NCBI GenBank assembly: GCA_022385755.1
Contig: MU278350.1
Location: 1,560,619 to 1,624,618 of the forward strand
Direction of reading: 5' to 3'
Source: Trametopsis cervina
Lineage: Eukaryota > Basidiomycota > Agaricomycetes > Polyporales > Irpicaceae
Length of the DNA: 64,000 nucleotides
In this document: one piece after another, positions 49,051 to 61,403 of the stretch
Numbering within the stretch: the stretch's first letter is position 1
How the letters are laid out: the number at the start of each line of letters is the position of its first letter
Program-made: the position numbers and the translations under genes
The notes under the pieces: model-generated
What the model saw: only the letters and a program-made list of their open reading frames with translations
What the model was told of the DNA's origin: nothing
Database searches by the model: none

Positions 49051-50258
49051 CTGCACTTAATTATTAGGCGTCTCACCTATTGCATGGAGGTGCGAATTGT
49101 CGTTATGTACCAACGGTGAGTTGACCAAGGTTTAGCGGAGAGAATTATGATGGGGCAACGTGGTATGATCCTAAATTTCAGATATTCCCACGGCGCCACA
49201 AAGCCTACCGTGACTGCGTGACTGTTGTCTCTCCTTCTGGACAGTCCGGTCCTGACCAGCTGATCTTCATTCTTCTTGCAAAAAGGTATCAGTGCGAGTG
49301 CCAGTGGCTCTGCAATAGTGCCACCTACCTCTTCGTTCGTACTCAGCTGACCCAACCCCGAAAGACACCGAGTCGGAGGCATGATGGTACAATACTGAGC
49401 GATCTGAAAGAACTCGCGCTTCTTCAAAAGCAGGGCAGTACTTTGAACATTCTCGATGCTCGCAAGACTCTTGGTTCTTTGTAGACGTAATGAAGTTAGT
49501 GTCATGCAGTATCTCACGACGTCTAATTATCTTGCAGTATTTTCTACGCGCTGGCCGCAAAACATTAATGAAGAACGATGCTACCTCCGAAAGCCCGGAG
49601 AATCAGACATAAGTCTAGGTGCTGCGCACACTGAAGACAAGTTGACGGTAACAAATTTAGCTGTGCCCTCACCACATGTTTATGATAGCGTGTGCTGGCT
49701 AACAAGCACGTGATTATCAAATCCGAAACATATCCGATCCTGATAAGTGCTGCCTCACATCGACTTACACCAGCTGCTGTTGGTCGGTGTGTGCGTCAAG
49801 ACAGCACGTCATGGACAGGTTCACGGCCCGGCGGGGTAAAGACGGCGAAAGCAACAACAGGTTCATCCGCGGATGATAAAGCGGTCCTAGACAAGTGCTA
49901 GACGACGGTCGGGTGTTTCGAAACAGAATATAAGTATCACTTACCATTTCAGTCTTACGAAACTCCTCAGCAGCTTCCAGTCACGACCTATCAAGGTATC
50001 ACTACTTGAATTATTCGCTTGGGCTACTTTATGACCATAACTGACACGACATAAACAGGAGTCTATTTGTGTATCGTGCAAGCTCACGCGTGTGGGAGTT
50101 TTCCGTCCCACGCCCCAAGCCCCAAATCCGCAGCACACCTGCACAAGGTCGATGTTAGTAGGGTACTTAGGTCTGCCCGTTGTTTGTTGAAGGATAAACC
50201 TGCTGGACTAACCACTTTGTCTACACCAGCGACTTCCTGTGACAGAGTCAAGCTCGTC
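49051..50258. other. Divergent intergenic region, 1.2 kb
   Basis: Between the PPOX start and the small membrane protein. The frames at 49077-49560 (both strands) have no domain or splice support. Confidence 0.4.
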
Positions 50259-50706
50259 ATGCTCGGCCGACGCGATGGCGAATCGTCCTTTTTCGGGGGC
50301 CAAGAGCGCGTAGGCATGATCTTGCTTATCTGTGTTGCCACCGTTTCTCTTGCGGCCCTCGGCTCCATCATGTTCGTACGACGCCGTCCGTCTCAGTTTG
50401 TGGTACTGCAGACAGTGCGACATCCGCGCCGTCAGCACCACGAGGATGCGGAGCTGACGTTGATGAAGCCCAATATGCACGACCTCTATATCGAGCACTG
50501 GCGCACGGGACGTGATCTGCGGTGGCAGAGTCTTATGGTAGGTGTCCTTTTAGTTCATGAACGTACTCCTATCCTGTTGACTCGGGATTTAGCCAATGTC
50601 TGCAATGGACACGCCACCCACACCCACACCTCCTGAAGCCCTTGCAAAATCCTTCCCGATACAACGTGCGTGTACAGATTATTGCTCTCGCTATTGCAAT
50701 GACTGA
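50259..50706 (+). CDS. Small single-span membrane protein, unknown function
   Basis: Two exons (50259-50537, 50593-50706) give 130 residues. One clear span (VGMILLICVATVSLAALGSIMF) is followed by basic RRR. The C-terminal region has MHDLYIEHW and RWQSLMPMSAM, then a Pro/Thr run (TPPTPTPPEA). A cytoplasmic DxxxE...W...MPMSA-like end is, from memory, common in small Agaricomycete membrane proteins. The open frame extends upstream to 50067, but that part looks non-coding. Confidence 0.5.
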
Positions 50707-51079
50707 TAATCCGAAACTTGAACTATCCGTGTTCATCTCTCCGACCCATGCGCACAGCCCATGCCGCGCCCTCCGATCACATATCCATCGCCATGCTCAT
50801 CGAGATGCCGATCTCACCCTCAAGCCACTCTCATCCTCGGGAACAGTTGCAAGATCTCCCTGTATGCATCGGTCTAGCCACGGCAAAACCAATTGGTCAC
50901 TGGGATACCTCTTGTTGATGATTGATCCGCTGGGTGTCCGGGGAGCTTGTACGCAGGTTTACGATCTCCCTCACGCTGAATGATAGCCAACCATGTCATT
51001 TATAGAACGCGTCTGATTCATATTCTCATGAAGTATCGTGTATCACTACAATATTATAGCTACATATTCAATAGGACTG
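50707..51079. other. Intergenic between convergent genes
   Basis: About 370 bp, nothing recognised. Confidence 0.4.
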
Positions 51080-52577
51080 TTAGCCGGACCTTTCCCCTCC
51101 TTCATCCTCAAGAGACAACATGTCTTCTAAGTGCAAATCCGGCGATGGTACCCCCGTGGTCAGAACAAACTTACCATAGTCATCACCCTCCCTACTCTTC
51201 AACGTCGTCCCGCGACTTTGAAACCGAAGAGTAGGATGTGGGTGGGACGGGGATGCTTCCACAACTGTGGCCGTGTAGCGTAGCCGAACTTGGGGAGGCG
51301 TGATACTGGTCATAATAGTTGTTCCGGCATCTGCTTGTCTCTGTGCGAGGATGATCACCAGTGCCGGAAATATTCCCTGAAGAGACAGATTAGTACAAGA
51401 AAGGCTGTGGAAATCGCAATACCATGAAGGACAGGACTTACTGATATTTGTACATGCACGGGCGTATATATGTCGCCCAATGTTCCTCCCACCGGGAGTC
51501 GTATCAGAGTTGAGACGAGGAGCAGAATCTGTGACATCCACGCATGAGCTATGACGGGATTCGCAGTCCGAGTAAATACGACACCCACGGAAGATATGCA
51601 ATATAGACTCCCTGATTCCAGCAACAATATCACGACCCTCTGGGCACGTGTGATCCTGGCACCCTTGCCAGTATCTGCGCTCTCCGTACGAAACAGTTTT
51701 TGGATCTGCCTACGGAATCATAGGAAAGCGAATGGAATGAAAAAGTGTTAAGTTCAACTGACTCAGCACCCACCAGGCCCAGACACCAATGATCGATGTT
51801 GCCACTATATTCGAAAGAAGAGAGAACGAGATGCCCGAGGTTTGGGCAATATTGATAGCTTCAACGAGAGGGCCACCTCGAGCTTCGTTTCCAGGAGACG
51901 CAGTAATCACGATTCGCAAGCCTACGACTGCACAGACAGAAACTGCACATAGGTATGTCAGTGTTACGCCACGGCTCACACTATGGCGAAAGAAGAGATC
52001 TTCACAAGAAGTAATCACCAACAGCATCACGGGGATAAGTAAGACCTTCGATGGGATGTATGAGGTGCATAGCACTCTCATTCGCCAGACGACGACGGTG
52101 TCTGCAAAAATGACTGGACCGTACGCGTCAATGATCAAAACGACAAGGGGTGACACCAGTGGTTCTCACAGTTTAGGAACACGACAGCGTTGAACATCGT
52201 GCGTATAACCGAGTTCCTGTGTTCGTGCGATCCGGATATCTTGGCCACTAGCGCGGCAACGGATGCAGCCCAGTGAGCTGATGCTAGCGCGAACGTGCAC
52301 AGCGTGCACCACAACATGATGCTATTTGGGCCTCGGGTTTTACCTAAGAAAGCAATTGTACCTCTGGTTCACACCAGAACATAAAAATGAAACAACTCAC
52401 GCGTCGTGAGAGTGTGTAGAAGTATTGGCATGACAACAATGAATACGCCTGTACGGTGAAGTTCTCATCTGTTACCCCTGGTTCGATAAGTGCACTGGGC
52501 TCACCATACATGATTGTTTGACAGATGACCTCGATAAGAGTCAAGATAATGTTATCCTGGGTCACCGTAGAGGGCAT
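51080..52577 (-). CDS. Multi-pass membrane protein (second of its type)
   Basis: Several short exons on the minus strand give about seven hydrophobic segments. From N-terminus: NIILTLIEVICQTIMYG, IMLWCTLCTFALASAHWAAS, ADTVVVWRMRVLC with PSKVLLIPVMLLVITS, VTLTYLCAVSVCAVVGLR, FSLLSNIVATSIIGVWAWWV, VVILLLESGSLYCISSVGVV, and LGDIYTPVHVQIS followed by GIFPALVIILAQRQ. The order matches the neighbour at 53491-54976. The hydrophilic C-terminus of about 85 residues is probably cytoplasmic. Role unknown; a receptor or sensor is possible. Exon borders were checked only roughly. Confidence 0.75.
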
Positions 52578-53490
52578 GATATCCGCGAACGGACAGGAAG
52601 GGGGGAGCGGAAGTGGCTTCAAGATGTTCCTGCTAGGAAGAGCGCAACCTATATCTTTTCGACCCCAATAACATGATGCTAGCATCACACATATTGCAAA
52701 TGTGCCGTACTGGGAACAGTTACAGGATTGAAGGATCTGTGCCATGCCAGGACGCTTATTGAACACAGCATCTACGCGCCTGAGGACTCCGCTTTAGGGG
52801 GCTTATAGAAGACCGTGTGCGGTGCATCATCAGGAAAAGATCATCTGTGAATGAGCATCGAACAACTCGATCACTCACCCATGAGAGGTTCCTATAATCG
52901 TTATGTTATCATTGCACATGGCGGCATCGGAATCTGCTCACTGTGCAGGTGAGCAGTTGACTTGTGCAAGTTGCGGACCAGTTAGGCAACTCATATGCAT
53001 ATCTAGTGGGGGCGCATGGCTTGTCGCGATTGCAACAACGATCGTTGGAGTTGCATTCAGCTGAGTATCGCTAGCTGAAGGTTCTACGCACGTACGTATA
53101 CCATATAGCCCCTTTAGGTAATTACAACATACCGTTGTGTCCGTATACCCTCGTTGTGACCCACCGGTGTCTTTAGCAAAATAGCATGACTATGGTATGC
53201 CTGTAGTCTGGGGATATTGACCATCCACAGGCCAACATTGCATCCCAGATCGGTGTCTCGTCCCAATTCTCACCCCGTACCTACGTTCAAGCAATCTGGA
53301 AGGGGTGACTGTCGGTACACGATGGTGGGCAGGTAAAGACATGGATGAGTCCGCGGGGAAGAAACAGGCGTTTAAGTTATATTAGCAACTGTGATGTCAC
53401 ATCACCTATTTGTTCAACTCCAGCGGGATTGAGGTTCAGGTAACACTAACGGCTGCTTGTCCTTGCCTTGAGAAAGAAAGCAATATATAG
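52578..53490. other. Intergenic between two related membrane protein genes
   Basis: About 910 bp. Includes a palindromic GTGATGTCACATCAC near 53390. No gene recognised. Confidence 0.45.
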
Positions 53491-54976
53491 TCAGAGGTTG
53501 TGATGTCCTCCAAACACATCGCCAGATTGTTGTCTATCGTTCTCTACGTAAACCCTGGAAAGCCCCAAATCCTGTTGAGGAGTACAGGTCTGCAGAACAG
53601 GAGACTCCTGCTTCTCGCTATCACATGTAGACATTGTTCCAAGAGAACTCGAATATCCTAATTCGAACGTGTTCGTCAACGGCAGAGTATCAAGCGTGTC
53701 TGCGTTCGCAGAATCTCCCGCGAGAGGTTGAGAACAGAGCATCGCCTCTGCTGTCGACTGAGTATTCACTAGCAATGCGACTAGCATCGGATACATGCAC
53801 TGTTTCGAAAAGCGTCTTGTCAGTCAGCACGGCAAACATTGTAGAACCTGCTCACAGCGATCAGAGAATGCACAGGTGTGTAGAGATCGGATAATTTTTT
53901 AGTCTCGAGACCTAGCCAGGAGGAAGCAAGCATGAACATCTGCTATTCATAAGCACTGGCTAGCGAGTAACTGTATATGCAATATAAGCGATGCTCACGG
54001 ATGAAATACAGAAGATGCCTCCGGACTCCGCGACCAGGACTAACACTCGTGCCACACGTAAATTCACACTTTTCAATGATGTCACATTATTAGTGAATTG
54101 TTGCCGAAATCGCCTTCAAATAACTCCAGTGAGATAGAAACGAGCGAGAATAAAAGACTTACCACGCCCAAAAAGCGATGACGCCAGTAGCAGCTACATT
54201 TGTTACCAGGGACATTACTTTATTGGTGACTTGGAAAACGTTGATATACGTCTCAAGAAGCTTGATCTTCCCTCTCGTAGCGATGGCTCCACTACGTAGG
54301 CCAATGGTAGTAAAAGTACATACTGCCAGGAGTTTGGTCAACACGCAAAGACTGTATATGTATGTAAATGTACCTGATGTCAACACTAGCATCCCAGAAG
54401 GTAGAGATAGGACTCTCGGTGAGACATGCCCTGCGCAGAGTGCATGCATCCGCCAAACCACGATGCCATCAGCAAGTAGCACTAGTGTGATGTAAGATAG
54501 CTGACAAGAGACGACGTTCGAGGTTATGGTGCTTACCGTTCAGGAGTACCAGTGCATAACACAGATTCCGAATATCCACCCACCTGCCTGGGTCTAGGTT
54601 CTTGAGCTGCATCACCATGACGGCCAAGGTTGACACCCAATGCGCAGTTGAAAGCAAATACATAAACAGAGCCATCAGAGTCAACATAAGGTAGGATCCC
54701 CTGCGTGTCCCTGAAATACTACGGGACATTTATGACCAAGGCATGAGAGACCATTGAATGACGACGCACAGTAACGTGTATAGCGAGAGCAGTATAACAG
54801 CCGTGGTCGATCCTGTAAGCCACAGTAAGTACCGCTCTGGTCGAAAGGAGGACGTACGTACCATACACAAGAGTCTCACATGTAAGCTCAATGAGCGTCG
54901 ACTTTTCAAGCGCAATGAGCGTCGAATTTGTGGTAGGTTGGCAAACCAACGGTCCGTCACCTTGAGCAAGCGACAT
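53491..54976 (-). CDS. Multi-pass membrane protein (third of its type)
   Basis: Tandem relative of the gene at 51080-52577, same strand. Visible segments in order: STLIELTCETLVYG, TAVILLSLYTLLCVVIQW, MLTLMALFMYLLSTAHWVST, LLADGIVVWRMHALCAG, FTYIYSLCVLTKLLAVCTF, VMSLVTNVAATGVIAFWAW, RVARVLVLVAESGGIFCISS, and DLYTPVHSLIA with MYPMLVALLVNTQS. The Ser/Thr-rich end carries GTMSTCDSEKQ. Both neighbours share [VI]VWRM, ESGxxxCISS and DxYTPVH. All exons can be joined in frame by eye, so it looks intact. Confidence 0.72.
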
Positions 54977-55483
54977 TTATCCACCAGTGGAGCAAATGAC
55001 AAGACTAGGCCGGGTGGCTAGTGTGGCTTCACCTCTCAAGATATATGTAAGGCATGGCCAATGATAGATAATCACTGGAATAAGGCATCCGTAGGACGAT
55101 GTGCTTTTGGTTGCTTCCCAGATGTAAGGCAACCATCTTCATGCCAGAACAGGGGGCGGTGACTGCGCGTTACAATGAGTCAACATTCCGGTCACAATGA
55201 GCACGTAAACCATCTGACGGCGTATGAAAGCAGCTCAGTTGACCTCTCCATGACCGTATCTGCCACGGCGGGAGCCTCACGTCCAATTAGGTGGAGATCA
55301 AAATCAAGAACATCACCTGGGGCGTTCAGATGCCTGATACAATGGATAGGCAGAAGGAATGCAGAGTTGTTCGTGGTGTTAGCACTGTGATATGCAACGT
55401 AGCACAGCTACAGCAAGCGTGAACGGTCGGAGAAGTGATGGATAGTCAAATATCATCGGCGACTATACATTTGTCGACTGTGT
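54977..55483. other. Intergenic, about 500 bp
   Basis: Promoter side of the membrane protein and 3' side of the dehydrogenase. Nothing else seen. Confidence 0.4.
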
Positions 55484-56789
55484 TTAGTAAGAGCTTGGGT
55501 GGAGCAACATGGTCTGTCGGAGCCACATGATGGTCAACGAGGGTGCGGCGCAGGAATGTAACATTACTCACGCCTCCATCAATCAGCACAGTCTCGCCGT
55601 TGATGAACCAGTTACTGACCAGACAGAGCACAACAGCCCCAACGTCGGTACGAGAGCCGCCAAGTAGGGGTTTACCGCCGTTAACTGCGGGATCGGCAGG
55701 CTGGCTACAAGGAACCTGGAAACCGAATTGCTTTGTGTCAGGGACGGAGGACACCCCCAACTCGTTCATATTGCCCGGCGCTGACATCTCCGTAACGAAT
55801 AGGCCTGCACCAATGATTTGAGCACGCGAGGATACATTTGGAGCGGAAGCTTACCAGGAGCAATGCCATTGACACGAATGCCTAGGGGTAAGAGCTCCCG
55901 AGCAATAGTAGAAGTTGCATGTCCGATAGCCGCCTTGGAGAACATGTACGGGAAACTCCATCCAGAGGTAGCCATATCCTTCGTCCAGCCATTCATGCTG
56001 CTTGTCATGATAACCTGAGGCGCGAATTTCTTCCCTCCTGTGGCAGTGAAGCCTTTCTCAATCCACTTCTCGAGAAGCGGGAGGAAAGCGAAAGTCATCC
56101 AATAAGGGCCGTTCGCGTTTGTGCGCATAACGTTGTCGAACGTCTCTTGTTTCAGATCGATAAAGTAAGCTTTCTGAAACGCACTGGCAGTCATCTCGGT
56201 GGGTCGAGTAAAGGTGCCTTCCAGAATACTGCGAAGAAGAACACGCGAAATGAGTCAGATTATACTGATATTTATTGCCACATGTTTTGAGCATACCCTG
56301 CGTTGTTGAATAAGACTGTGACATAGGGCGACCGTTTACCAACTTCTTCTGCCAGACGAATGGCTTCTTCCTGGATCAAACGTGTCAGAACCATACCTTT
56401 TAGTTGGCGTCACGACTTTACCTTACTACGAATGTCTCCTTCGAGACCGTACATTCTGCCTGGCGTTCCCTGTCTCTCTGCAGCATCATTGTATACTTTC
56501 GTGATCCTGAGACAGCAGATAATATGAATAATCGAACTCACGAGACGCAGGATGACTTTACGCACCTATCGAGCTCCGCTTGTTTGGGACCGATAACATA
56601 TACCGTTGCGCCGTTGGACACGAGAGTGGAACTCATCATCAGGCCAATACCCTGCGAAGATCAATTTACTAGCCATAGATACTCGGATCCTGAAGAACTC
56701 ACTGTGCCGCCGCCAGTAACCACCGCTACAACGCCACGCAGATCGAACATGTTCTTCGCATGCACTTGGTTGAGTATCGCGTCAGCCAT
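55484..56789 (-). CDS. Short-chain dehydrogenase/reductase (second)
   Basis: NAD(P)-dependent SDR; substrate unknown. It starts MADAILNQVHAKNMFDLRG, then VVAVVTGGGT continued after the first intron by GIGLMMSSTL, giving the TGGGTGIG cofactor loop. Further motifs: VTVLFNNAG, QVIMTSSMNGW, YMFSKAAIGH (YxxxK), and LLPLGIRVNGIAPG. The last exon is short: after ETVLIDGG it reads TMLLHPSSY and stops at 55484. If that intron is not spliced the frame runs on to 55446 with an atypical end, so the spliced form is preferred. Confidence 0.87.
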
Positions 56790-58292
56790 ATCTGAGAAAC
56801 TGAGGTGATGGAAGGGGAACAAGCTCTCTTCGCGTTTCGTGGGAGGTTGCTCTGAGGTTTTCAAGTCAGGTGGTCATTTATCTCCTGAGAGACGAAGCGC
56901 ATACCTTACATCATACTCTCGCTCTTGCCTAGACCTTGCCGTGGAGACGTGTCTTTGTCGGCTTCATAATGCCGACGGCTCATGAGCCAGGTTCTGAGTT
57001 GTGAAGATATGCAGTCTGAGTCTCGTCATACAGCAGAGATCAACAGGAGTGCCTGAGCTCTGGCGATGTGGGAGGTGGTAACTTAGCGAAGATCAGTCTG
57101 ACCGCGTTGCCGCCGGCGAATGATAGATGACATAAGTTGCCGCCAATGGCGGGCATTCTGAGTTTACTCATCAAGTGCAGCACTGCGACCGTCCTGCGCA
57201 TATCGGCCAGGAAGGGAGAAGACTTTCGATGCGTAGATATAGCGGTGAAGGTCCAAAGAGCTCCGGCAATCTCATGAGACCTGTGGGCGTGTCACGTGGC
57301 ACGGCAACAGACCAATCACACAGAAAACAGCATACATTATGGTCGTAATCATCTAGCTTGCTCAACGGATGGTAAGACATATGTATAGTCTGCTATAAGT
57401 GTGGCAAAAGCTCCCTGCCCATTGTATAGCTCTTTGAAAACCTTGTTATTCACGTTTGGGCTGGTCTGAAGAATTACGATATTGCCGAAAAGGTGAGTAG
57501 GTATTTTTCGACTTCATCTACCATTGCTCATGTTCATCATACAGCTCGGGCGTAGATATATAAAGCTGCCGGCGGAAATGTTCTTGAGAAAGGTAGTGCT
57601 GTAGATACCGTCGGGTTCGTCAACATCTCACGGAACGATGCCCCCGCGCAGTCGAGAAAGTGCACCGCGAATACCCTTCGACGGTACAGCAACGAAAAAC
57701 AGAACTGCGTCTCATGCTGATGCCGAAGACATGTCGTTCATGCGTTGACTTTTATGTGTTAGAGACAGGAAACGTGGCGAGGAAGTCGGGACACTGAACA
57801 CAAGTTCTATGTATATTAAAACTAAGTGGCTTTGAATAGGTCAAATACGGGTACAACGAAGGGAATGAAGCCATGTGCCTGTAACCCTGCTTGTGAGCTC
57901 TCTCTTGATTTTGTATCTGTACGATGAAGCACGAATGCTAGTGGACTAGTCAATATCAGATACACGGGTTCCATGATGTTGATAGGTTGTTCTCTGGCGA
58001 CTCGCGAGTATTTCTAGGGACTCCGACTATACTGAGTGCCGGGTAAAGGGTCCGTGCGCAGCCACTTCCAGCAGGGATATCTTCGGCCTGCTAAGTCGTT
58101 TGACCTCTGTGTGTGAGTACCGTTCGGCCGTAGCACTCAAGGTTCACTGACTGCTCGTGACGAGCGTGAGACGACGAAGGTGCTGCTCCAGCCTCACTAG
58201 CTATAATTATAGCTAGCATGTTTGGATCTGCCGAACAAGCAGGTATAAGTATTAGGACACGGTGTGAGAGGTCCATCCCACCGTGATTCATC
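56790..58292. promoter_or_regulatory. Divergent intergenic region, dehydrogenase and oxygenase, 1.5 kb
   Basis: No supported coding frame. A GTGAGAGGT-type leader precedes the oxygenase start. Nothing else recognised. Confidence 0.45.
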
Positions 58293-59704
58293 ATGCCAGG
58301 GCTCACCTACCCACCCTTCCCAGAAGACATTCCGACCTTTCCCTTGCTTGTAATCGACTATGAGCTTGTAAAGCAGGGTGATCAGGCGGAGGTCGATCGG
58401 CTGTGGGGAGCGGCTACTCAGTTGGGGTTCTGGTAGTACGTACGGATGCGTTCTCTTTCAAAGATCCACGTTCTTCACGCCTATCTTAGCTTGAAGAACC
58501 ACGGCGTATCCGTGGAAGTGGACGGAATGTTCGACATGGGTGCGGAGACACTGAATCTCCCCCTCAATGAAAAGCTGCCATATGAGCAAGGTGACAATGG
58601 AAACTCGTTTGGGTGAGTGAGCTCAGTTTTGTTGCAGTATTCCTCGCACTCACCAGGTCTCCCTGACGCAGATACAAGGTTGCGGGAGGAAGTGTTGTCG
58701 ACGGAGAAGGCAATGTGGACTGCGTCGAGGAGATCAATATATCGCGGAACGACGCACTCGCGTGGCCCGGAAAGATACACCGTGAATACCCCTCGACGGT
58801 AAACGAACGGATGGAAAGCGTCATCAAGCCGTTCGTACAAAAATCCACGGAAATCAATCTTACGTGTCTGGACGCGTTTAATGACAAGCTAGGGCTACCA
58901 AAAGGAACATTAGCGAGTAAACACGGCATCGATGAGCTCAGTTGTTGCGAAGCACGGTGCATAAAGAAAGCAGGTGGTGTCGCGGATGACAAGAAAGCAC
59001 TTGGGTCGCATACCGATTTTGGTTCCTTGGTAGGCTTCCTGGCAGATTGGATATGGTTTGGGAGATCCGCTGATGAGCCCGATGCAGTCGTTCCTGCACA
59101 ACAGGACTGGAGGTCTGCAAGTCTTGCCGCCAGACATGGACGAATGGCAATACATCAAGGTAAGTCCACCGTCGACCTTCTGAGATTTCTTTCTCAAAGA
59201 TTGTTTAGCCTATTCCTAGTTACGCTATCTGCAACATCGGCGACGCACTGTCCATCTTTAGTGGTGGTGTCCTCCGCTCAAGTCTGCACCGCGTAATGTC
59301 TGTTTCCTTCCACCTTGACCTCATCGTTCTTCTTTCCCGCTGACTCCGGTCAAATCGGCTAACCCATAGCACGCCTCCCAAAGAACAAGCCGCGTATGAC
59401 CGCTGGTCAGTGGTGTTCTTCACGCGGCCCGCAGACGACATCGAATTGCGTGCATTCACCGAGCTCAGCCCTACCATTGCCGAAGCTGTCGCAAGCAGCC
59501 CTGACCCGAGTAAGTTCAGTACTGGCCATACAGCGAAGTCATGGTTCTATCGGCGAAAGAGGGGACGCAGGGTCAAAAATCAGACGGTGAGTTCAGTTTA
59601 AATTATCGCGGAAGAGTAGGAATCTATAAAGCCTTCCTCTTACGCAGGGGCCAGAGACGTGGAGGGAAAGCCGAGGCATGGAACACAAGCCCTATGTGTC
59701 CTGA
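58293..59704 (+). CDS. 2-oxoglutarate/Fe(II)-dependent oxygenase (second)
   Basis: IPNS-like non-haem iron oxygenase. Exons 58293-58435, 58490-58612, 58672-59029, 59088-59159, 59209-59297, 59370-59586 and 59648-59704 give 352 residues in frame. N-terminal: FPLLVIDYELVKQGD, then GFWYLKNHGV across the first intron. Iron ligands: SHTDFGSL and LHRVITPP. Between them: FLHNRTGGLQVLPPDMDEW and IPSYAICNIGDALSIFSGG. The 2-oxoglutarate Arg is probably in DRWSVVFFTRP. One donor (AT|GTCTGT at 59298) is weak, but it is the one that gives RVITPP. Divergent from the dehydrogenase; the two could act on one pathway. Confidence 0.86.
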
Positions 59705-61403
59705 GACCATCGTAAAGTACGGTTGTATATGTCGCTTGTGTCGGAACTTCTAGTCCCGCCAATCTTGTATAATTATTTCATATGACTCTGCCCCGCTTTA
59801 TAGTGAAACATACTGCGAAAAATCCGGAAATGTGCTCTGAATATTGGTGCCTTACTGTTGTTCTTGCGCTGACAGCTTCAACTTCTACTGTTATCTGCGT
59901 ATGCCTACTTCAACGACCTTCTTGAGCAGGGTAATCATGTTCTGAGAGCCCCAGCCAGCATTTTCCCACGTATTCTGACATCCATTGTAGTTGGAGGCAC
60001 CCACACAGGTGTGCATCATAACTGGTAATAATATTCATGAATATATAGGTCCGCTATGAGACACATGAGAGACCTACAATTTATGCTCGAGCCGCCACCC
60101 ACGGACGCGTCACATGGAACAATTGTCTGATGCCCTGCAAGTTGCTTTTCAGGGTTAGTAACCATGAGGGTTGCAGTGGTGCTATTGGGAGTGATGTGGC
60201 TGAGATACTGCGCAGGTTGAAGGTGGGCTAAGTTCTTCTCGGTGGGTAGCCTATGTGTAGGATCGGGGTCCGCGAGACGGCTGGCCACCAAAAAAGAGGT
60301 GGTACTTCCTCCATATTAGAGCATTTTGGCTGCGAGAAATTTTTGGATTTCTCTGCAGAGTTGGAGCTGTCGGAAATATCCGAGTGGTGCGGCAGGTGCG
60401 GTATTTTTCTGAGTGAACGAGCCAGAAAGCTTCAGCGATTGGTCCAGCGACATGTTCAGCGCTCAAGTAGCCAAGATTTATAGATTTGGACGCCACTGCA
60501 AGTTGGTGCTTTGGAGCTCAAAAATTGGTGAAAAAACCTCAAATACCCCGCTGCCAAAATGCTCTATTGCAAGCTTCGTTCAGCTAAGTGCATGGTGAGC
60601 GAAAAGGGGCAAACATACCTCCGGCGAAGATGATATCGTATTCGGGTGAACCGAAAATATGGGGTGTGTTGGGAGGATGGCTGGAAGTGACTAACGCCAG
60701 AGTGTATGCTGAATAGAAAACTATGGGATTTCGTTCCCAAGTGGTAGGATTGTGTCACAGTAGGAAATCATACTGTGCACGATGTCAAAATGTTACCGTT
60801 TCTGCTGGCCGAGGTAAGGGTCCGTCCAGGGACCCGGAAGTTTCAAGAACAGCCCGAGTTCGAGTGCTGTACGCGCAGGTGTACCGGACATGTCCGAGCT
60901 ACCCTCCCCGCCGTTTATTGAGATTTGTATGCATTGCTCTGCCATACTTGACACCTCCAGCCTACATTCCAAAATTAACAGTGATAATGAGAACTGTATG
61001 AGAATAAACTTCGAGCTTACTCACCTGTACTTGTTATTTTCTTGGTGAACACGTGCACGTCACGGTGGACGTTGAACGACAGTTTGTCGGAAGTCTTGTG
61101 GGCGTCTCCGGATATATCCGGAGACCTTGATGACAAGAGTCCGGTTGGATGCCACCGGATGAGGGCGAAGTGTCCTCCAGACGCCGCATGATGCACTGGC
61201 CTCATTTGGATGATGAGGTCATAGATCTTGATGTGATTAGATCTTCATCTTGTCTGCGGATAAAGCCTGACTCCCGCGAGTAAGTATCTAGACGCCTGTG
61301 GACCGCCTCTCATCATAAAGCGATTTCATTCAGCAAGCCTAAATGCTATGCAATGCCAGCAAATTTACAGAATTCAGACACTGCAAATCAGAACAACACA
61401 GAA
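59705..61403. other. Intergenic, 1.7 kb, contains a short inverted-repeat element
   Basis: Frames at 60016-60598 and 60723-61001 lack support. The element at 60317-60566 is listed separately. The remainder is unassigned. Confidence 0.45.
60317..60566. mobile_element. MITE-like element with 14-bp terminal inverted repeats
   Basis: The left end TAGAGCATTTTGGC is repeated exactly as its reverse complement at the right end, GCCAAAATGCTCTA; the match continues imperfectly for three or four more bases. Total length is 250 bp with no long open frame. The outermost TA on each side could be a target-site duplication, leaving GAGCATTTTGGC as the repeat. Confidence 0.6.

Noticed and set aside
53380..53410. 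Palindrome near GTGATGTCACATCAC as a transposon end
   Set aside because: No partner repeat nearby; more likely a chance or bZIP-like site.
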